Shown in pieces: positions 7,175-16,140 of a DNA stretch of 64,000 nt. Origin of the DNA: EX4572-165 sp002254885 (GTDB lineage: Archaea; Thermoplasmatota; E2; DHVEG-1); the NCBI GenBank assembly GCA_029939595.1, contig JAOZSQ010000003.1, positions 1 to 64,000 of the forward strand. The letters run 5' to 3'. Positions within the stretch are counted from its first letter, which is position 1, and each line of letters opens with the position of its first letter. Under the pieces are notes generated by a model. It did not search any database and was not told where the DNA came from. It worked only from the letters and a program-made list of their open reading frames with translations. A program made the position numbers and the translations under genes.

Positions 7175-9586
7175 ATGATTCAGGAATTTGTAAAATGGTT
7201 TGAAGAGTTGCGCATTGAAGATGTTCCTAGTGTTGGAGGGAAAAATGCATCTCTTGGTGAAATGATACGTAATCTTGGAGACAAGGGAATATCAGTTCCA
7301 GGTGGTTTTGCAGTTACTGCATATGCGTATAAATACACAATTGAAAAAGCAGGAATTGACGTTAAAATTAAAGAGATTCTAAGCGATCTAGACACTCATG
7401 ATGTACGAAATCTTGCGGAACGTGGAGAAAAAATTCGTACTCTTATAAAAAACGTTCAGATCCCTGAAGAGGTCACTAACGAAATTCGAAAATATTACCG
7501 TGAAATGGAACAACGATACAATCAAAACGTTGATGTTGCAGTTAGAAGTAGTGCAACTGCAGAGGATTTACCCGATGCAAGTTTTGCAGGTCAACAAGAA
7601 ACATATCTTAATGTCTGTGGTGAGGAAGCTTTACTTGAACGTATCCGTGAGTGTTTTGCATCTCTCTTTACAAATAGAGCTATTTCATATCGGCAGGATA
7701 AAGGGTTTGATCATTTTAGTGTATATCTCTCTGTTGGAATTCAAAAGATGGTTCGATCGGATTTAGCATCATCTGGTGTGATGTTTTCAATTGATACTGA
7801 AAGCGGTTTTAAAGATGCGGTTTATGTTACTGGCGCTTATGGCCTTGGTGAAAATGTTGTTCAAGGTGCTGTAAACCCTGACCAATTTTATGTGTTTAAA
7901 CCAACTCTTAAACAAGGTTTTCGTCCAATCCTTGAAAGAAAACTAGGTTCAAAGGCACAACGGATGATTTATAGTGAAACGGGGGTTGCTCAACAACAGG
8001 TTAGTAAAGAAGATGCATCTCGTTTTGTAATTTCAGATGATGAACTTATAATGCTTGCTAAATGGGCCGTTATCATTGAGGAACATTATGGAAAAGCAAT
8101 GGATATTGAATGGGCAAAAGATGGAAACACAGGTGATTTATATATTGTTCAAGCTCGACCTGAAACAGTGCATTCCCAAAAGGATATTGCAACCCTTGAA
8201 ACATATGTTCTTGAGCAAAAAGGAGCGCTTCTTGCAGAGGGTGAAGCAGTTGGAAGTCGTATTGGCCAAGGAATAGTAAATGTTATTGAATCCACCGAGA
8301 ATATTCATCAATTCAAGAAAGGGCAAGTCCTTGTTACAGATATGACTGATCCTGATTGGGAGCCGATAATGAAAATTGCATCAGCAATTGTAACTAATCG
8401 AGGAGGACGAACATGTCATGCTGCAATTATCTCTCGTGAGCTAGGTATTCCTTGTGTTATTGGTGCTGGTGATGCAACTCAAAGAATTTCAACAGGTCAA
8501 GAAGTAACAATTGATTGTTCTGAAGGTGCTGGATTTATTTATGAGGGTTTACTACCATTTCATGTTGATGTTGTTGAACTGGATACAATTCCAAAAACTC
8601 GTACAAAAGTTATGATGAATATTGGTGTTCCAGAAAAAGCATTTCAACAAGGGCAACTTCCTAATGATGGTGTGGGTCTAGCAAGAGAAGAGTTTATTAT
8701 TAATTCTAATATTGGCATTCATCCCTTAGCACTACTTGAATATGAAAAATTAAATCAAATAAAAAACGATAATCAAAAAATCGCAGATGTTATCCAAAAG
8801 ATTGATGAACGTAGTGCGGCATATGATAATAAAACCGAATTTTTTATTGAAAATCTGGCTTGCGGAATTGCAAAAATTGCTGCTGCGTTTTATCCAAATG
8901 AGGTTATAGTTCGAATGTCAGATTTTAAAACAAATGAATATGCAAATCTTATCGGAGGTTTTCTTTACGAACCCGAAGAACATAACCCAATGATTGGATG
9001 GCGTGGCGCCTCTCGTTATTATGATGCGAAATACAAACCTGCATATGGTCTTGAATGTGTTGCAATAAAGAAAGTCAGAGATGAAATGGGCCTTACAAAC
9101 GTTATACCTATGATTCCTTTCTGTCGGACACCAGAAGAAGGAAGAAAGGTTATTCAAACAATGAATGAATTTGGTTTAAGGCAAGGTGAAAATGATCTTC
9201 AAGTTTATGTAATGTGTGAGATTCCATCTAATGTTATTGTTGCAGATCAATTCGCAGATATCTTTGATGGATTCAGTATTGGAAGCAATGATCTAACTCA
9301 ACTTACCCTTGGTCTAGATCGAGATTCAGATTTGGTTGCTCATATTTTTGATGAGAGGAATGATGCAGTGAAACGATTAATTTCTCAAGTCATAAAAACC
9401 GCACATGAGCATATTCCTCGTCGAAAAGTTGGGATTTGTGGTCAGGCACCATCTGATTTTCCAGAGTTTGCAGAGTATCTTGTCGAACAAGGCATTGATA
9501 GTATATCATTAAATCCAGATACGGTTGCAAAAACAAGATTGAACATTGCAGATAAAGAAAAACAATGGGCAGTGCAACATGCCTAA
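7175..9586 (+). CDS. ppsA: Phosphoenolpyruvate synthase (pyruvate, water dikinase)
   Basis: 803 residues with all three domains in order: an N-terminal ATP-grasp domain (VGGKNASLGEM, RSSATAEDLPDASFAGQQET), the central phosphohistidine domain with GGRTCHAAI (His415), and the C-terminal PEP/pyruvate-binding TIM barrel with SIGSNDLTQ and GICGQAPSDFP (Cys755, the catalytic acid). It makes PEP, AMP and phosphate from pyruvate and ATP, feeding gluconeogenesis in archaea living on peptides. The length and the lack of a pyrophosphate-dikinase insertion favour PEP synthase over PPDK. A GAGGAGA Shine-Dalgarno lies about 8 nt before the ATG. It is the complete enzyme against which the two truncated dikinase-like proteins at 23.9-30 kb can be compared. 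Confidence 0.95.
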   Translation: MIQEFVKWFEELRIEDVPSVGGKNASLGEMIRNLGDKGISVPGGFAVTAYAYKYTIEKAGIDVKIKEILSDLDTHDVRNLAERGEKIRTLIKNVQIPEEVTNEIRKYYREMEQRYNQNVDVAVRSSATAEDLPDASFAGQQETYLNVCGEEALLERIRECFASLFTNRAISYRQDKGFDHFSVYLSVGIQKMVRSDLASSGVMFSIDTESGFKDAVYVTGAYGLGENVVQGAVNPDQFYVFKPTLKQGFRPILERKLGSKAQRMIYSETGVAQQQVSKEDASRFVISDDELIMLAKWAVIIEEHYGKAMDIEWAKDGNTGDLYIVQARPETVHSQKDIATLETYVLEQKGALLAEGEAVGSRIGQGIVNVIESTENIHQFKKGQVLVTDMTDPDWEPIMKIASAIVTNRGGRTCHAAIISRELGIPCVIGAGDATQRISTGQEVTIDCSEGAGFIYEGLLPFHVDVVELDTIPKTRTKVMMNIGVPEKAFQQGQLPNDGVGLAREEFIINSNIGIHPLALLEYEKLNQIKNDNQKIADVIQKIDERSAAYDNKTEFFIENLACGIAKIAAAFYPNEVIVRMSDFKTNEYANLIGGFLYEPEEHNPMIGWRGASRYYDAKYKPAYGLECVAIKKVRDEMGLTNVIPMIPFCRTPEEGRKVIQTMNEFGLRQGENDLQVYVMCEIPSNVIVADQFADIFDGFSIGSNDLTQLTLGLDRDSDLVAHIFDERNDAVKRLISQVIKTAHEHIPRRKVGICGQAPSDFPEFAEYLVEQGIDSISLNPDTVAKTRLNIADKEKQWAVQHA

Positions 9587-9612
9587 TTTCTTTCTCTTTT
9601 TTTATTGAAGAG

Positions 9613-9621
9613 TTTTAAATA
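9613..9621 (+). promoter_or_regulatory. TATA box of a leaderless gene
   Basis: TTTTAAATA is centred 29 nt before the ATG at 9646, the standard archaeal position if transcription begins at or next to the start codon. No Shine-Dalgarno is seen. Confidence 0.6.
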
Positions 9622-9645
9622 CCTATCACTTCTATAACAAGTATT

Positions 9646-10212
9646 ATGAAATATGTCCCAGTTTTATTTTTACCAAGCGATGATCAGAAAATAAGTTTGA
9701 ATGCTATTGATCTTAAAAATCATATGGAAAAGGAAGGTTTTACAGATCTTTATGTAATCGATGAGTTGGGAATTAAAAAAAATAAACCACATTATAAGTT
9801 TTATCAACGATTTTCTACTCTTTTTGATTTATGGGTTGATACTGGACCAAGAGATATCGGAGATGTCGTTGATGATATTTTTTCTGGTACGAAAATAATT
9901 ATTATAAGACTGGATCTATGGACTGAGAATTCTTTAAAAAGTATTCGTGAAGTAACAGATCATGAAATTTATGTTGCAATTGATCTGAACAGTATTAGTT
10001 CTCTTTATGAAAGTCGTTTGTTTTTTGATGAGGCGGATGGTGTGGTTCTTTTTGTAACAGATAATAACACATTGAGGTTTAAACTTGAATCAGATATCAA
10101 TCAACTCATCAAGGATACATCAGTTTATGTTTTTGACATGGAAAAAAATGAACATATCTGGTCCTCAAAAGATATTAAAGGTTTTTTAAGAGATATCAAT
10201 CATTATTTGTGA
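9646..10212 (+). CDS. Conserved hypothetical, possibly a divergent HisA/HisF-like barrel
   Basis: 188 residues, no signal peptide or membrane segment. Alternating beta and alpha predictions, with ADGVVLFV near residue 131 and VIDELGIKKNK ... LWVDTGPRDIGDVVDDIFSGTKIIII, recall the DLDAI ... D-G-R ... GTE-like order of archaeal HisA/HisF-related barrel proteins. Catalytic Asp residues cannot be assigned with confidence. The gene abuts the downstream DUF2240 gene (stop overlaps its alternative GTG start), so the two are likely one transcript. Function unknown; the barrel relation is inference. Confidence 0.75.
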   Translation: MKYVPVLFLPSDDQKISLNAIDLKNHMEKEGFTDLYVIDELGIKKNKPHYKFYQRFSTLFDLWVDTGPRDIGDVVDDIFSGTKIIIIRLDLWTENSLKSIREVTDHEIYVAIDLNSISSLYESRLFFDEADGVVLFVTDNNTLRFKLESDINQLIKDTSVYVFDMEKNEHIWSSKDIKGFLRDINHYL

Positions 10213-10217
10213 TATAT

Positions 10218-10715
10218 ATGGATGATGAAATTGCAAAATGTGTCATTACATTTGTGATGAAAAACAATGGAAAACAAGAGATACTTGAATCTGAGTTTTA
10301 TCTTACGCTCTCAATGAAGCTTCAATGGTGTTCTCCTCATCTTGCCAAACAATTTATTCAACGTGCTCTGCAGGATATATTACTTATAAAAAGGAAGGGT
10401 TTGTTATCTTCTAGTTTCTCTTTAAAAGATGTTCCTATTCCTGTTGGTTTTAAACCAACCAATGAGTTTTTTCAAAACTATAAACCAAAACGATCTTCAC
10501 TTAATACTGTCATAAAACCGGATTTATTATCGCATATTGCTTCAAATACATCGTTTTCTGATAATGAAATACAAACAAACATTAAGAGTATAATGAAAGA
10601 AAAACAGGTATCCAAAAATATTGCGTTGCTTCTTTTTGGGAAAAAACATGATGTTTCAATTGACAACTATATGGCATCAGTTGAAGAAGATTTATTTATA
10701 AAAAATACAGAATGA
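10218..10715 (+). CDS. DUF2240-like archaeal protein
   Basis: About 165 residues. The central pattern KRKGLLSSSFSLKDVPIPVGFKPTNEFF is reminiscent of the archaeal DUF2240 (COG3612) family, whose function is unknown. The N-terminal half is helical and could be a winged helix (FVMKNNGKQEILESEFYLTLSMKL). A GTG at 10209 overlapping the previous stop codon is an alternative start giving three more residues; no Shine-Dalgarno decides between them. The last 20 nt overlap the convergent TctA-like gene. Confidence 0.75.
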   Translation: MDDEIAKCVITFVMKNNGKQEILESEFYLTLSMKLQWCSPHLAKQFIQRALQDILLIKRKGLLSSSFSLKDVPIPVGFKPTNEFFQNYKPKRSSLNTVIKPDLLSHIASNTSFSDNEIQTNIKSIMKEKQVSKNIALLLFGKKHDVSIDNYMASVEEDLFIKNTE

Positions 10716-12036
10716 TAGGGATAAGAAGGATTCCCATACAATGACTTCTACGCACGCCCCATTGAACAGGGATCATACCAATACTTGTTGCAACAAAAAG
10801 AATGAGAAGGCCAAGTGGCCCTGTGAAAAGAAATACAAGTATAACAATAAGAAGGATTGTACCACCAACTAGGGGTTGGTATGGAATGTTTGCAAAGTAT
10901 TTTGCGAAGGTTTTCCCAACTTTTAGAGTTAAAAAGTAGGAGAGGGTTCCTGAAAGTAAAAGAGCAATGAGTAAATACGTTAGGTTGATTGGCATTAAAA
11001 CTTGGGTCCATTCTTGTACTGAGATAAGTTCCATTATTGCAAGAGTTGCACCACTTCTTGATTTAAGTATGATGAATAATACGATTACTACAAAAAATGC
11101 ACATGCTGTGTTTACTGCTGAAAGTGTTATTATTGTTTGCTTATTATCTGATTCCCCTCGAAAGGTCATAGAAAGAATTGTTCCTGTGGCAGAAGTAATT
11201 CCAGGTATTATCGATACCAGGATACCTGCTCCCGATCCTGATAAAATGGAAAGAAAGGTTTGTTTTTTATGTTTGGATGGGTAATCTGTTTCTTCTATCT
11301 TTTGTTTTGGAATTGATGGTTTTGTTGCTAGCGATGTTAATAATGTTGGTAATCCAAATAGTCCAGAGAGTGCTGGAAAGAGTACTGGTGAATCAAGTCC
11401 TATTGGTGATTCGACGCTCATGCCAAGGGCCACCATTCCAAAAAATCCTGATAGTATAAATAGGAATAATGCAAATCCCATTCCAAGAAATGCTGGAATT
11501 TTTCCTTTAAATCCAAACTCAGTTATTCGGGCTTTTTCAGTTGCAATCATAAGGATTGATATTGCAATTAACACATAAAGCATGATATCTTGAAGAGTTG
11601 AATAAAATTGGAGGGGTTGGCCTATTATGAATCGAATTGGTAAAAGAATTAGAAAACATATGAGTATTGCTCCATAGCTACCTAGTGCGGATATTGATAC
11701 AGCCTCATATCCTTTTCCTTCAAGCAGCATTGTATGAGCGGGAAGTACGGATAATGCGGTATCTTCATCAGGTGCACCTAGAAAAGTCGTTGGTATAACA
11801 TCATGAAATGTATGACTTATTGATACTGATAGGATAAAGATTGCAATTAGGATCAAAATAAATTCTTCTGTTACTCCATAAACTGCAAGTCCACTAAGAA
11901 GAGCAATTATTGATGTTGAGAGAGATAATAGAATTAGAGCAATATTGTTGACATGAAGACCTGGGAGAAGTCCTGTTAGTATACCTGTGAATACCCCTAA
12001 AATACAGAAGGTTATGATAAGTAAGAGATCTATCAT
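10696..12036 (-). CDS. TctA-like permease (DUF112 family), archaeal type
   Basis: 446 residues, strongly hydrophobic, about ten to twelve membrane segments. The N-terminal GVFTGILTGLLPGLHVNN motif and LGAPDEDTALSVLPAH are characteristic of the archaeal branch of the tripartite tricarboxylate transporter large subunit (TctA/DUF112). A second half repeats the motif as GAGILVSIIPGITSATG. No TctB or periplasmic TctC gene is beside it, as is usual for archaeal members. Its ATG overlaps the stop of the upstream OB-fold gene (ATGA, 12033-12036), so the two are translationally coupled. Substrate unknown. Confidence 0.85.
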   Translation of the reverse strand: MIDLLLIITFCILGVFTGILTGLLPGLHVNNIALILLSLSTSIIALLSGLAVYGVTEEFILILIAIFILSVSISHTFHDVIPTTFLGAPDEDTALSVLPAHTMLLEGKGYEAVSISALGSYGAILICFLILLPIRFIIGQPLQFYSTLQDIMLYVLIAISILMIATEKARITEFGFKGKIPAFLGMGFALFLFILSGFFGMVALGMSVESPIGLDSPVLFPALSGLFGLPTLLTSLATKPSIPKQKIEETDYPSKHKKQTFLSILSGSGAGILVSIIPGITSATGTILSMTFRGESDNKQTIITLSAVNTACAFFVVIVLFIILKSRSGATLAIMELISVQEWTQVLMPINLTYLLIALLLSGTLSYFLTLKVGKTFAKYFANIPYQPLVGGTILLIVILVFLFTGPLGLLILFVATSIGMIPVQWGVRRSHCMGILLIPIILYFL

Positions 12037-12680
12037 TCTTTGTTCTCCATCACTGGTAGAATCGTATGATTTGATGATGTTAGTTTGAAAATATATCGAG
12101 TTTGAGGAGAATCGTAGGTGAGGTATGCTTTGAGATTAATTTGTTGTCCTGTGTATATGGTAAGGTTTTTGATGAATGGTTTTTTGACGATGCACATATA
12201 TTCATTGTTTTCATCTATAAAATGAAAATAATCATCAAAAATAAGGTCGATATATCCCGTGACGTTGAGGTTTTGGTTAACATAATATGTTGGGTTTTTT
12301 GCTATGTCACTAAGGTCTAATGTGTTGTTAACCCATGTATTAAGAATGATGAACTTTTCGGATTTGTCTATGATAAGTTCCCAGTCATTTTGATATTGTT
12401 GCACGGTTCCTGTGGCTTGAACAAGATCTCCTTTTTGGATATTAACAGGGTTTTCCATAAAAAGTATTAATGTTGAATTGTTCTGTTGTATTGTTATAAG
12501 TTGACTGCCATAACTTGTGGTGTAATATTCTATGACTGTTCCATTTGTTGTTACTGTTTTTCCATCGTAGTCTCCAATTTGTTCTATGTCAATAATTGGA
12601 ATCTGGGCAAATAATGATAATGTGTATAGAAGGATGATGCCACCTATTGATGAAATTATTGATAAATATTTAATATTCAT
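12033..12680 (-). CDS. Exported or membrane-anchored OB-fold protein
   Basis: 215 residues: an N-terminal hydrophobic anchor (about 8-28) followed by two beta-rich repeats. Each has the OB-fold (tRNA_anti-like) pattern in which DGKTVTTNGTVIEYY or NQNLNVTGYIDLIF opens a barrel and KGDLVQATGTVQQY closes it. It should face outside the membrane. Similar exported OB-fold proteins are found next to archaeal TctA-like permeases, and here it is coupled to one by a 4-nt overlap. A role as an accessory or solute-sensing subunit is inference. Confidence 0.8.
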   Translation of the reverse strand: MNIKYLSIISSIGGIILLYTLSLFAQIPIIDIEQIGDYDGKTVTTNGTVIEYYTTSYGSQLITIQQNNSTLILFMENPVNIQKGDLVQATGTVQQYQNDWELIIDKSEKFIILNTWVNNTLDLSDIAKNPTYYVNQNLNVTGYIDLIFDDYFHFIDENNEYMCIVKKPFIKNLTIYTGQQINLKAYLTYDSPQTRYIFKLTSSNHTILPVMENKE

Positions 12681-12900
12681 TTATATCTTATGATATGAAT
12701 ATATATGTTTGGTATTTAAACTTCGGGTTAATCTCTCGATAAAATTCAACAAATGTTTTTATAGTAGTAATAATATCTGTATACTCTATTAAGTTTGAGA
12801 TGGATATTAATAACAATAGTGAATGATTTGTTTTATTACAAAACATATATGCACTACTAAAAACATTATCCTTTTCAGTAAATTCGATGGTGAGGCTACT

Positions 12901-15111
12901 ATGATTAAAAATGAAATTTCATTAAAGGTTTCTGAGGCTTTTCAACAAGATGTTGGATATGGGCGAGCTCGTATAGATAATCAAACACGTATGGAACTTG
13001 ATCTGTCCATAGGTGATGTTATTGAAATAGAAGGAATGAAAAAAACAGCGTCTGTTGTGTGGCGTGCACATCCAACTGACGAGGGAAAAAGAATCATACG
13101 AATTGATAATCTTACAAGGAAAAATTGCGGAACTGGCCTAGGTGACACATTAATCATCCGTAAGTCAAACGTCCAGTCTGCAAATACAGTAACCCTTGCC
13201 CCTTTGATTTCAAAAGGTCAACAAATACAATTTGGAAGCGGAATTGAAACATTAATAAAAAAAGGCCTCCTAAAAAGACCATTATCAAAAGGAGATCATA
13301 TGATTGTTCCAGGTATTGCATTATTTGGAAGTGCGCTTCCTTTTGCAATTATTAATACAAATCCAACAGGAATTGTCATCATAAACGAAGAAACACTCAT
13401 AAAAGTAAAGGAAGAAGCAGCAAAAACCATGGAACCAGAAGGACCAGTAGTTAGTTATGAAGATATTGGTGGTTTAAAGGGTGAATTAGAAAAAGTTAAG
13501 GAAATGATTCAACTGCCTATTAAACACCCCACAATTTTCAATAGGCTTGGTATTGACCCTCCAAAAGGAGTGTTACTACATGGCCCACCTGGAACAGGTA
13601 AAACATTAATTGCAAAAGCCGTTGCAAATGAATCAGGTGCAAGTTTTTACACAATTAATGGCCCTGAAATCATGAGTAAATTTTATGGTCAAAGTGAAGA
13701 AAATCTCCGTAAAATTTTTGATGAGGCGGAAAAAAATGCACCATCAATCATTTTTATTGATGAAATTGATGCAATTGCAGGAAAGCGAAGTGAAACTCAT
13801 GGAGAAGTTGAAAAAAGAGTTGTTTCCCAGTTACTAACTTTAATGGATGGATTAAAAGGAAGAGGTAAATTAATTGTAATTGGGGCAACAAACATTCCAG
13901 ATTCATTGGATCCTGCATTACGTCGTCCTGGTAGATTTGATAGGGAAATACGTATTGATGCACCAGATAAAGATGGGAGAAAAGAAATTTTACAAATTCA
14001 TACGCGTGGAATGCCAAAATCCAAAGAAGTTAAATTAGATAATATTGCCGATAGAACATATGGTTATGTTGGAGCGGATCTTGCAGCTCTTGCAAGAGAA
14101 TCTGCAATGAATGCATTACGTCGTTATTTACCTGAGATAGATCTTGATAAACCAATTCCTGTTGAAATCCTTGAAAAAATGGAGGTTACAATAGATGATT
14201 TTAAAAATGCTCAACGTGGCATTGAACCTTCTGCTATGAGAGAATTCTTTGTTGAAATTCCAACAGTTACATGGAATGATGTTGGTGGTCTTGACGATGT
14301 AAAGCAAAATTTAAAAGAATCTGTTGAATGGCCTCTTTCTCAACCTGAAGTTTTTAAAAGATTAGGTATTAGTCCACCTCGTGGTATTCTTCTTTATGGT
14401 CCACCTGGAACAGGTAAAACCCTATTAGCAAAAGCTGTTGCTAATGAATCCGATGCTAATTTCATTTCAATTAAAGGACCAGAAGTTATGAGTAAATGGG
14501 TTGGAGAAAGTGAAAAGGCAGTTAGAGAATTATTCAAAAAAGCAAAACAAGTATCACCATCAATAGTATTTCTTGATGAACTTGATTCAATTGCTCCTAG
14601 AAGAGGTGCATATTCAGGATCACATGTAACAGAAAGTGTTGTAAATCAATTATTAACTAGTATCGATGGTCTTGAAAGTATGGAAGGTGTTGTAATTATT
14701 GGTGCAACAAACAGACCAGACATTATAGATCAAAGTTTATTACGTCCAGGTAGATTTGATCGGTTAATTCTTACACCAGCACCAGATACAAAAACACGTG
14801 AAGAAATTCTTAAGATTCATACAAAAAACATGCCCCTTGGTTCAAATGTTAATTTAAAAGATATTGCAGAAAAAACAAATGGTTTCTCAGGTGCTGATAT
14901 TGAGGCTTTATGTAGAGAAGCGGCAATGATTGCATTAAGAGATAATATTAAAGCTAAAAAAATTGGTTTTAATTATTTCGAAAGTGCATTAAATATTGTT
15001 CGTGCAAGTCTAACAGATGATTTAATTAAATATTATGAAAAGATTGCTATTGAACTCGGAAAAGGTATTGCCAAAAAAGATAAAAGAGATAAAGATATTC
15101 AATATACATAA
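12901..15111 (+). CDS. CDC48/VAT family AAA+ ATPase
   Basis: 736 residues. The N-terminal double-psi-barrel substrate domain is recognisable (ISLKVSEAFQQDVGYGRARID), then two AAA modules with Walker A GPPGTGKT at residues 228-235 and 500-507, Walker B IIFIDEIDAI and IVFLDELDSI, and second-region-of-homology arginines (LRRPGRFDR, LLRPGRFDR). This hexameric unfoldase feeds proteins to the proteasome in archaea. The frame extends to an ATG at 12823, but the ATG at 12901 follows a GGTGAGG at 12889-12895 and matches family N-termini, so the 26 extra residues are probably not translated. A PRC-barrel gene follows after 28 nt. Confidence 0.95.
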   Translation: MIKNEISLKVSEAFQQDVGYGRARIDNQTRMELDLSIGDVIEIEGMKKTASVVWRAHPTDEGKRIIRIDNLTRKNCGTGLGDTLIIRKSNVQSANTVTLAPLISKGQQIQFGSGIETLIKKGLLKRPLSKGDHMIVPGIALFGSALPFAIINTNPTGIVIINEETLIKVKEEAAKTMEPEGPVVSYEDIGGLKGELEKVKEMIQLPIKHPTIFNRLGIDPPKGVLLHGPPGTGKTLIAKAVANESGASFYTINGPEIMSKFYGQSEENLRKIFDEAEKNAPSIIFIDEIDAIAGKRSETHGEVEKRVVSQLLTLMDGLKGRGKLIVIGATNIPDSLDPALRRPGRFDREIRIDAPDKDGRKEILQIHTRGMPKSKEVKLDNIADRTYGYVGADLAALARESAMNALRRYLPEIDLDKPIPVEILEKMEVTIDDFKNAQRGIEPSAMREFFVEIPTVTWNDVGGLDDVKQNLKESVEWPLSQPEVFKRLGISPPRGILLYGPPGTGKTLLAKAVANESDANFISIKGPEVMSKWVGESEKAVRELFKKAKQVSPSIVFLDELDSIAPRRGAYSGSHVTESVVNQLLTSIDGLESMEGVVIIGATNRPDIIDQSLLRPGRFDRLILTPAPDTKTREEILKIHTKNMPLGSNVNLKDIAEKTNGFSGADIEALCREAAMIALRDNIKAKKIGFNYFESALNIVRASLTDDLIKYYEKIAIELGKGIAKKDKRDKDIQYT

Positions 15112-15139
15112 ATAAAATTTGGATTATGAGGGATGAAGT

Positions 15140-15376
15140 ATGAAATTAACTGAAAATGAGTTGAGAGGAAAAACAGTAATGAGTGAAGAAGGATTATATC
15201 TTGGCATCCTTCGTAATTCTACAGTAGATGAACGAACTGGTACATTGATTGATGTGCTTATTGAACCTTCTGATGATGTTGATCCTAGATTATATCATCT
15301 AGATAAACAAGGAAATTTAGTGTTTCCATTTACATCATTAAAATCAGTAAAAGATGTTGTCATTATTGGACAATAA
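15140..15376 (+). CDS. PRC-barrel domain protein
   Basis: 78 residues forming a single PRC barrel: ELRGKTVMSEEGLYLGILRNSTVD..TGTLIDVLI. Stand-alone archaeal PRC-barrel proteins are small beta barrels related to the photosynthetic reaction-centre H subunit and the RimM C-terminus, and some bind division or RNA-processing partners. GAGGGATGA upstream provides a Shine-Dalgarno. It is the last gene before the probable replication origin and likely shares a transcript with cdc48. Confidence 0.87.
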   Translation: MKLTENELRGKTVMSEEGLYLGILRNSTVDERTGTLIDVLIEPSDDVDPRLYHLDKQGNLVFPFTSLKSVKDVVIIGQ

Positions 15377-15416
15377 TTCTTTTTTTCTTTATTTTTATTA
15401 AATTTTTTTTCTTAGA

Positions 15417-15698
15417 AAAAATTAATTCATTTAGCTCTTCTCCATCTTTATGTAAAAATAATATACCAGAGATTTCGCACCCCTGCAAGAAGACGCGTTA
15501 ATGTTTGCTTGATCTCTCCTTTACCTTTTAATATTTTTACTAAAGATGAATTATTCTGCATAAATTGGTTGTGACAATGCAACACACATGGCAGAGCTAT
15601 CATCCCAAACATAAAAAGACATACCTTTTACTTAATGATTTTGTAATATCAGAGAGAAATGTAAAAATTAATTCATTTTTTCAGCAAGGGTGCGAAAT
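15417..15698. repeat. Direct and inverted repeat block beside the origin
   Basis: AAAAATTAATTCATTT occurs at 15417-15432 and again at 15663-15678. ATTTCGCACCCCTGC at 15472-15486 is matched in inverted orientation, 14 of 15, by GCAAGGGTGCGAAAT at 15684-15698. ATATACCA also occurs near both (15461-15468 and 15703-15710). The spacing between direct copies is 246 nt. It could be a decayed mobile element, an RNA with a long closing stem, or extra initiator binding sites. Confidence 0.6.
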
Positions 15699-15768
15699 AG
15701 AAAATATACCATAATTTCATTCTTTAATTATTGAAAGTGATCTTTTTTCCAGGTTGAACTGTTTGATA

Positions 15769-15794
15769 CACCCCCTTGTTTCCTATGGAACTTT
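15769..15794 (-). other. Origin recognition box (ORB-like), left, inverted
   Basis: Read on the minus strand the site contains GTTCCATAGGAAACAAGGGG followed by another G. This fits the archaeal ORB plan of TTCCA, three bases, GAAAC, AA and then a G-string, the duplex bound by Orc1/Cdc6 winged helix and AAA+ domains. Confidence 0.72.
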
Positions 15795-15937
15795 AATTAA
15801 TATTAGTATTAATTTGTTAAAAAAAATGAATGACTATTGTATATCCTTATAGTTATTGAATTAATTATTTATTATCATTTCCATTTATAAAAAAATAATA
15901 ATCTAAAAATACAAGAAATTTTGTTAAATAAAGATAC

Positions 15938-15962
15938 GTTTCCACATGAAACAAAGGCCCCC
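15938..15962 (+). other. Origin recognition box (ORB-like), right
   Basis: On the plus strand the site reads GTTTCCACATGAAACAAAGG and then a C-run. It matches the ORB core TTCCA-NNN-GAAAC-AAA-GG but the G-string is cut short to GG. It faces away from the left copy, giving the inverted pair typical of archaeal origins. Confidence 0.68.
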
Positions 15963-16140
15963 TTCTTAATCAAATTAATATCTAAAAAATATACAAAAAA
16001 TAATAAAAAAATACATAATATTTAATAAGCAAAATAACCTTATCGACATCAGGTGAGGTTCTTTTAAAAAAAAGACAGTAAAGAGCGATATATTCGGAAA
16101 ATTACTTAGAAACGATGGGTTATTTACAGATCGGGAAGTA

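Larger units (their letters stand above)
15377..16052. other. Probable chromosomal replication origin (no gene)
   Basis: This 676-nt gap has no convincing reading frame and lies directly upstream of orc1/cdc6, the usual place for an archaeal origin. It contains two origin-recognition-box-like elements in inverted orientation (15769-15794 and 15938-15962), the stretch between them (about 15795-15937) being extremely AT-rich and a good duplex-unwinding candidate. Left of these lies a block with a 16-nt direct repeat and a 15-nt inverted repeat (15417-15698). Arrangement of inverted boxes around an AT-rich core next to orc1/cdc6 is known from haloarchaeal and Pyrococcus origins; origin activity here is inferred. 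Confidence 0.75.

Noticed and set aside
12823..12900. N-terminal extension of CDC48
   Set aside because: It has no similarity to the family; the ATG at 12901 has a proper GGTGAGG site.
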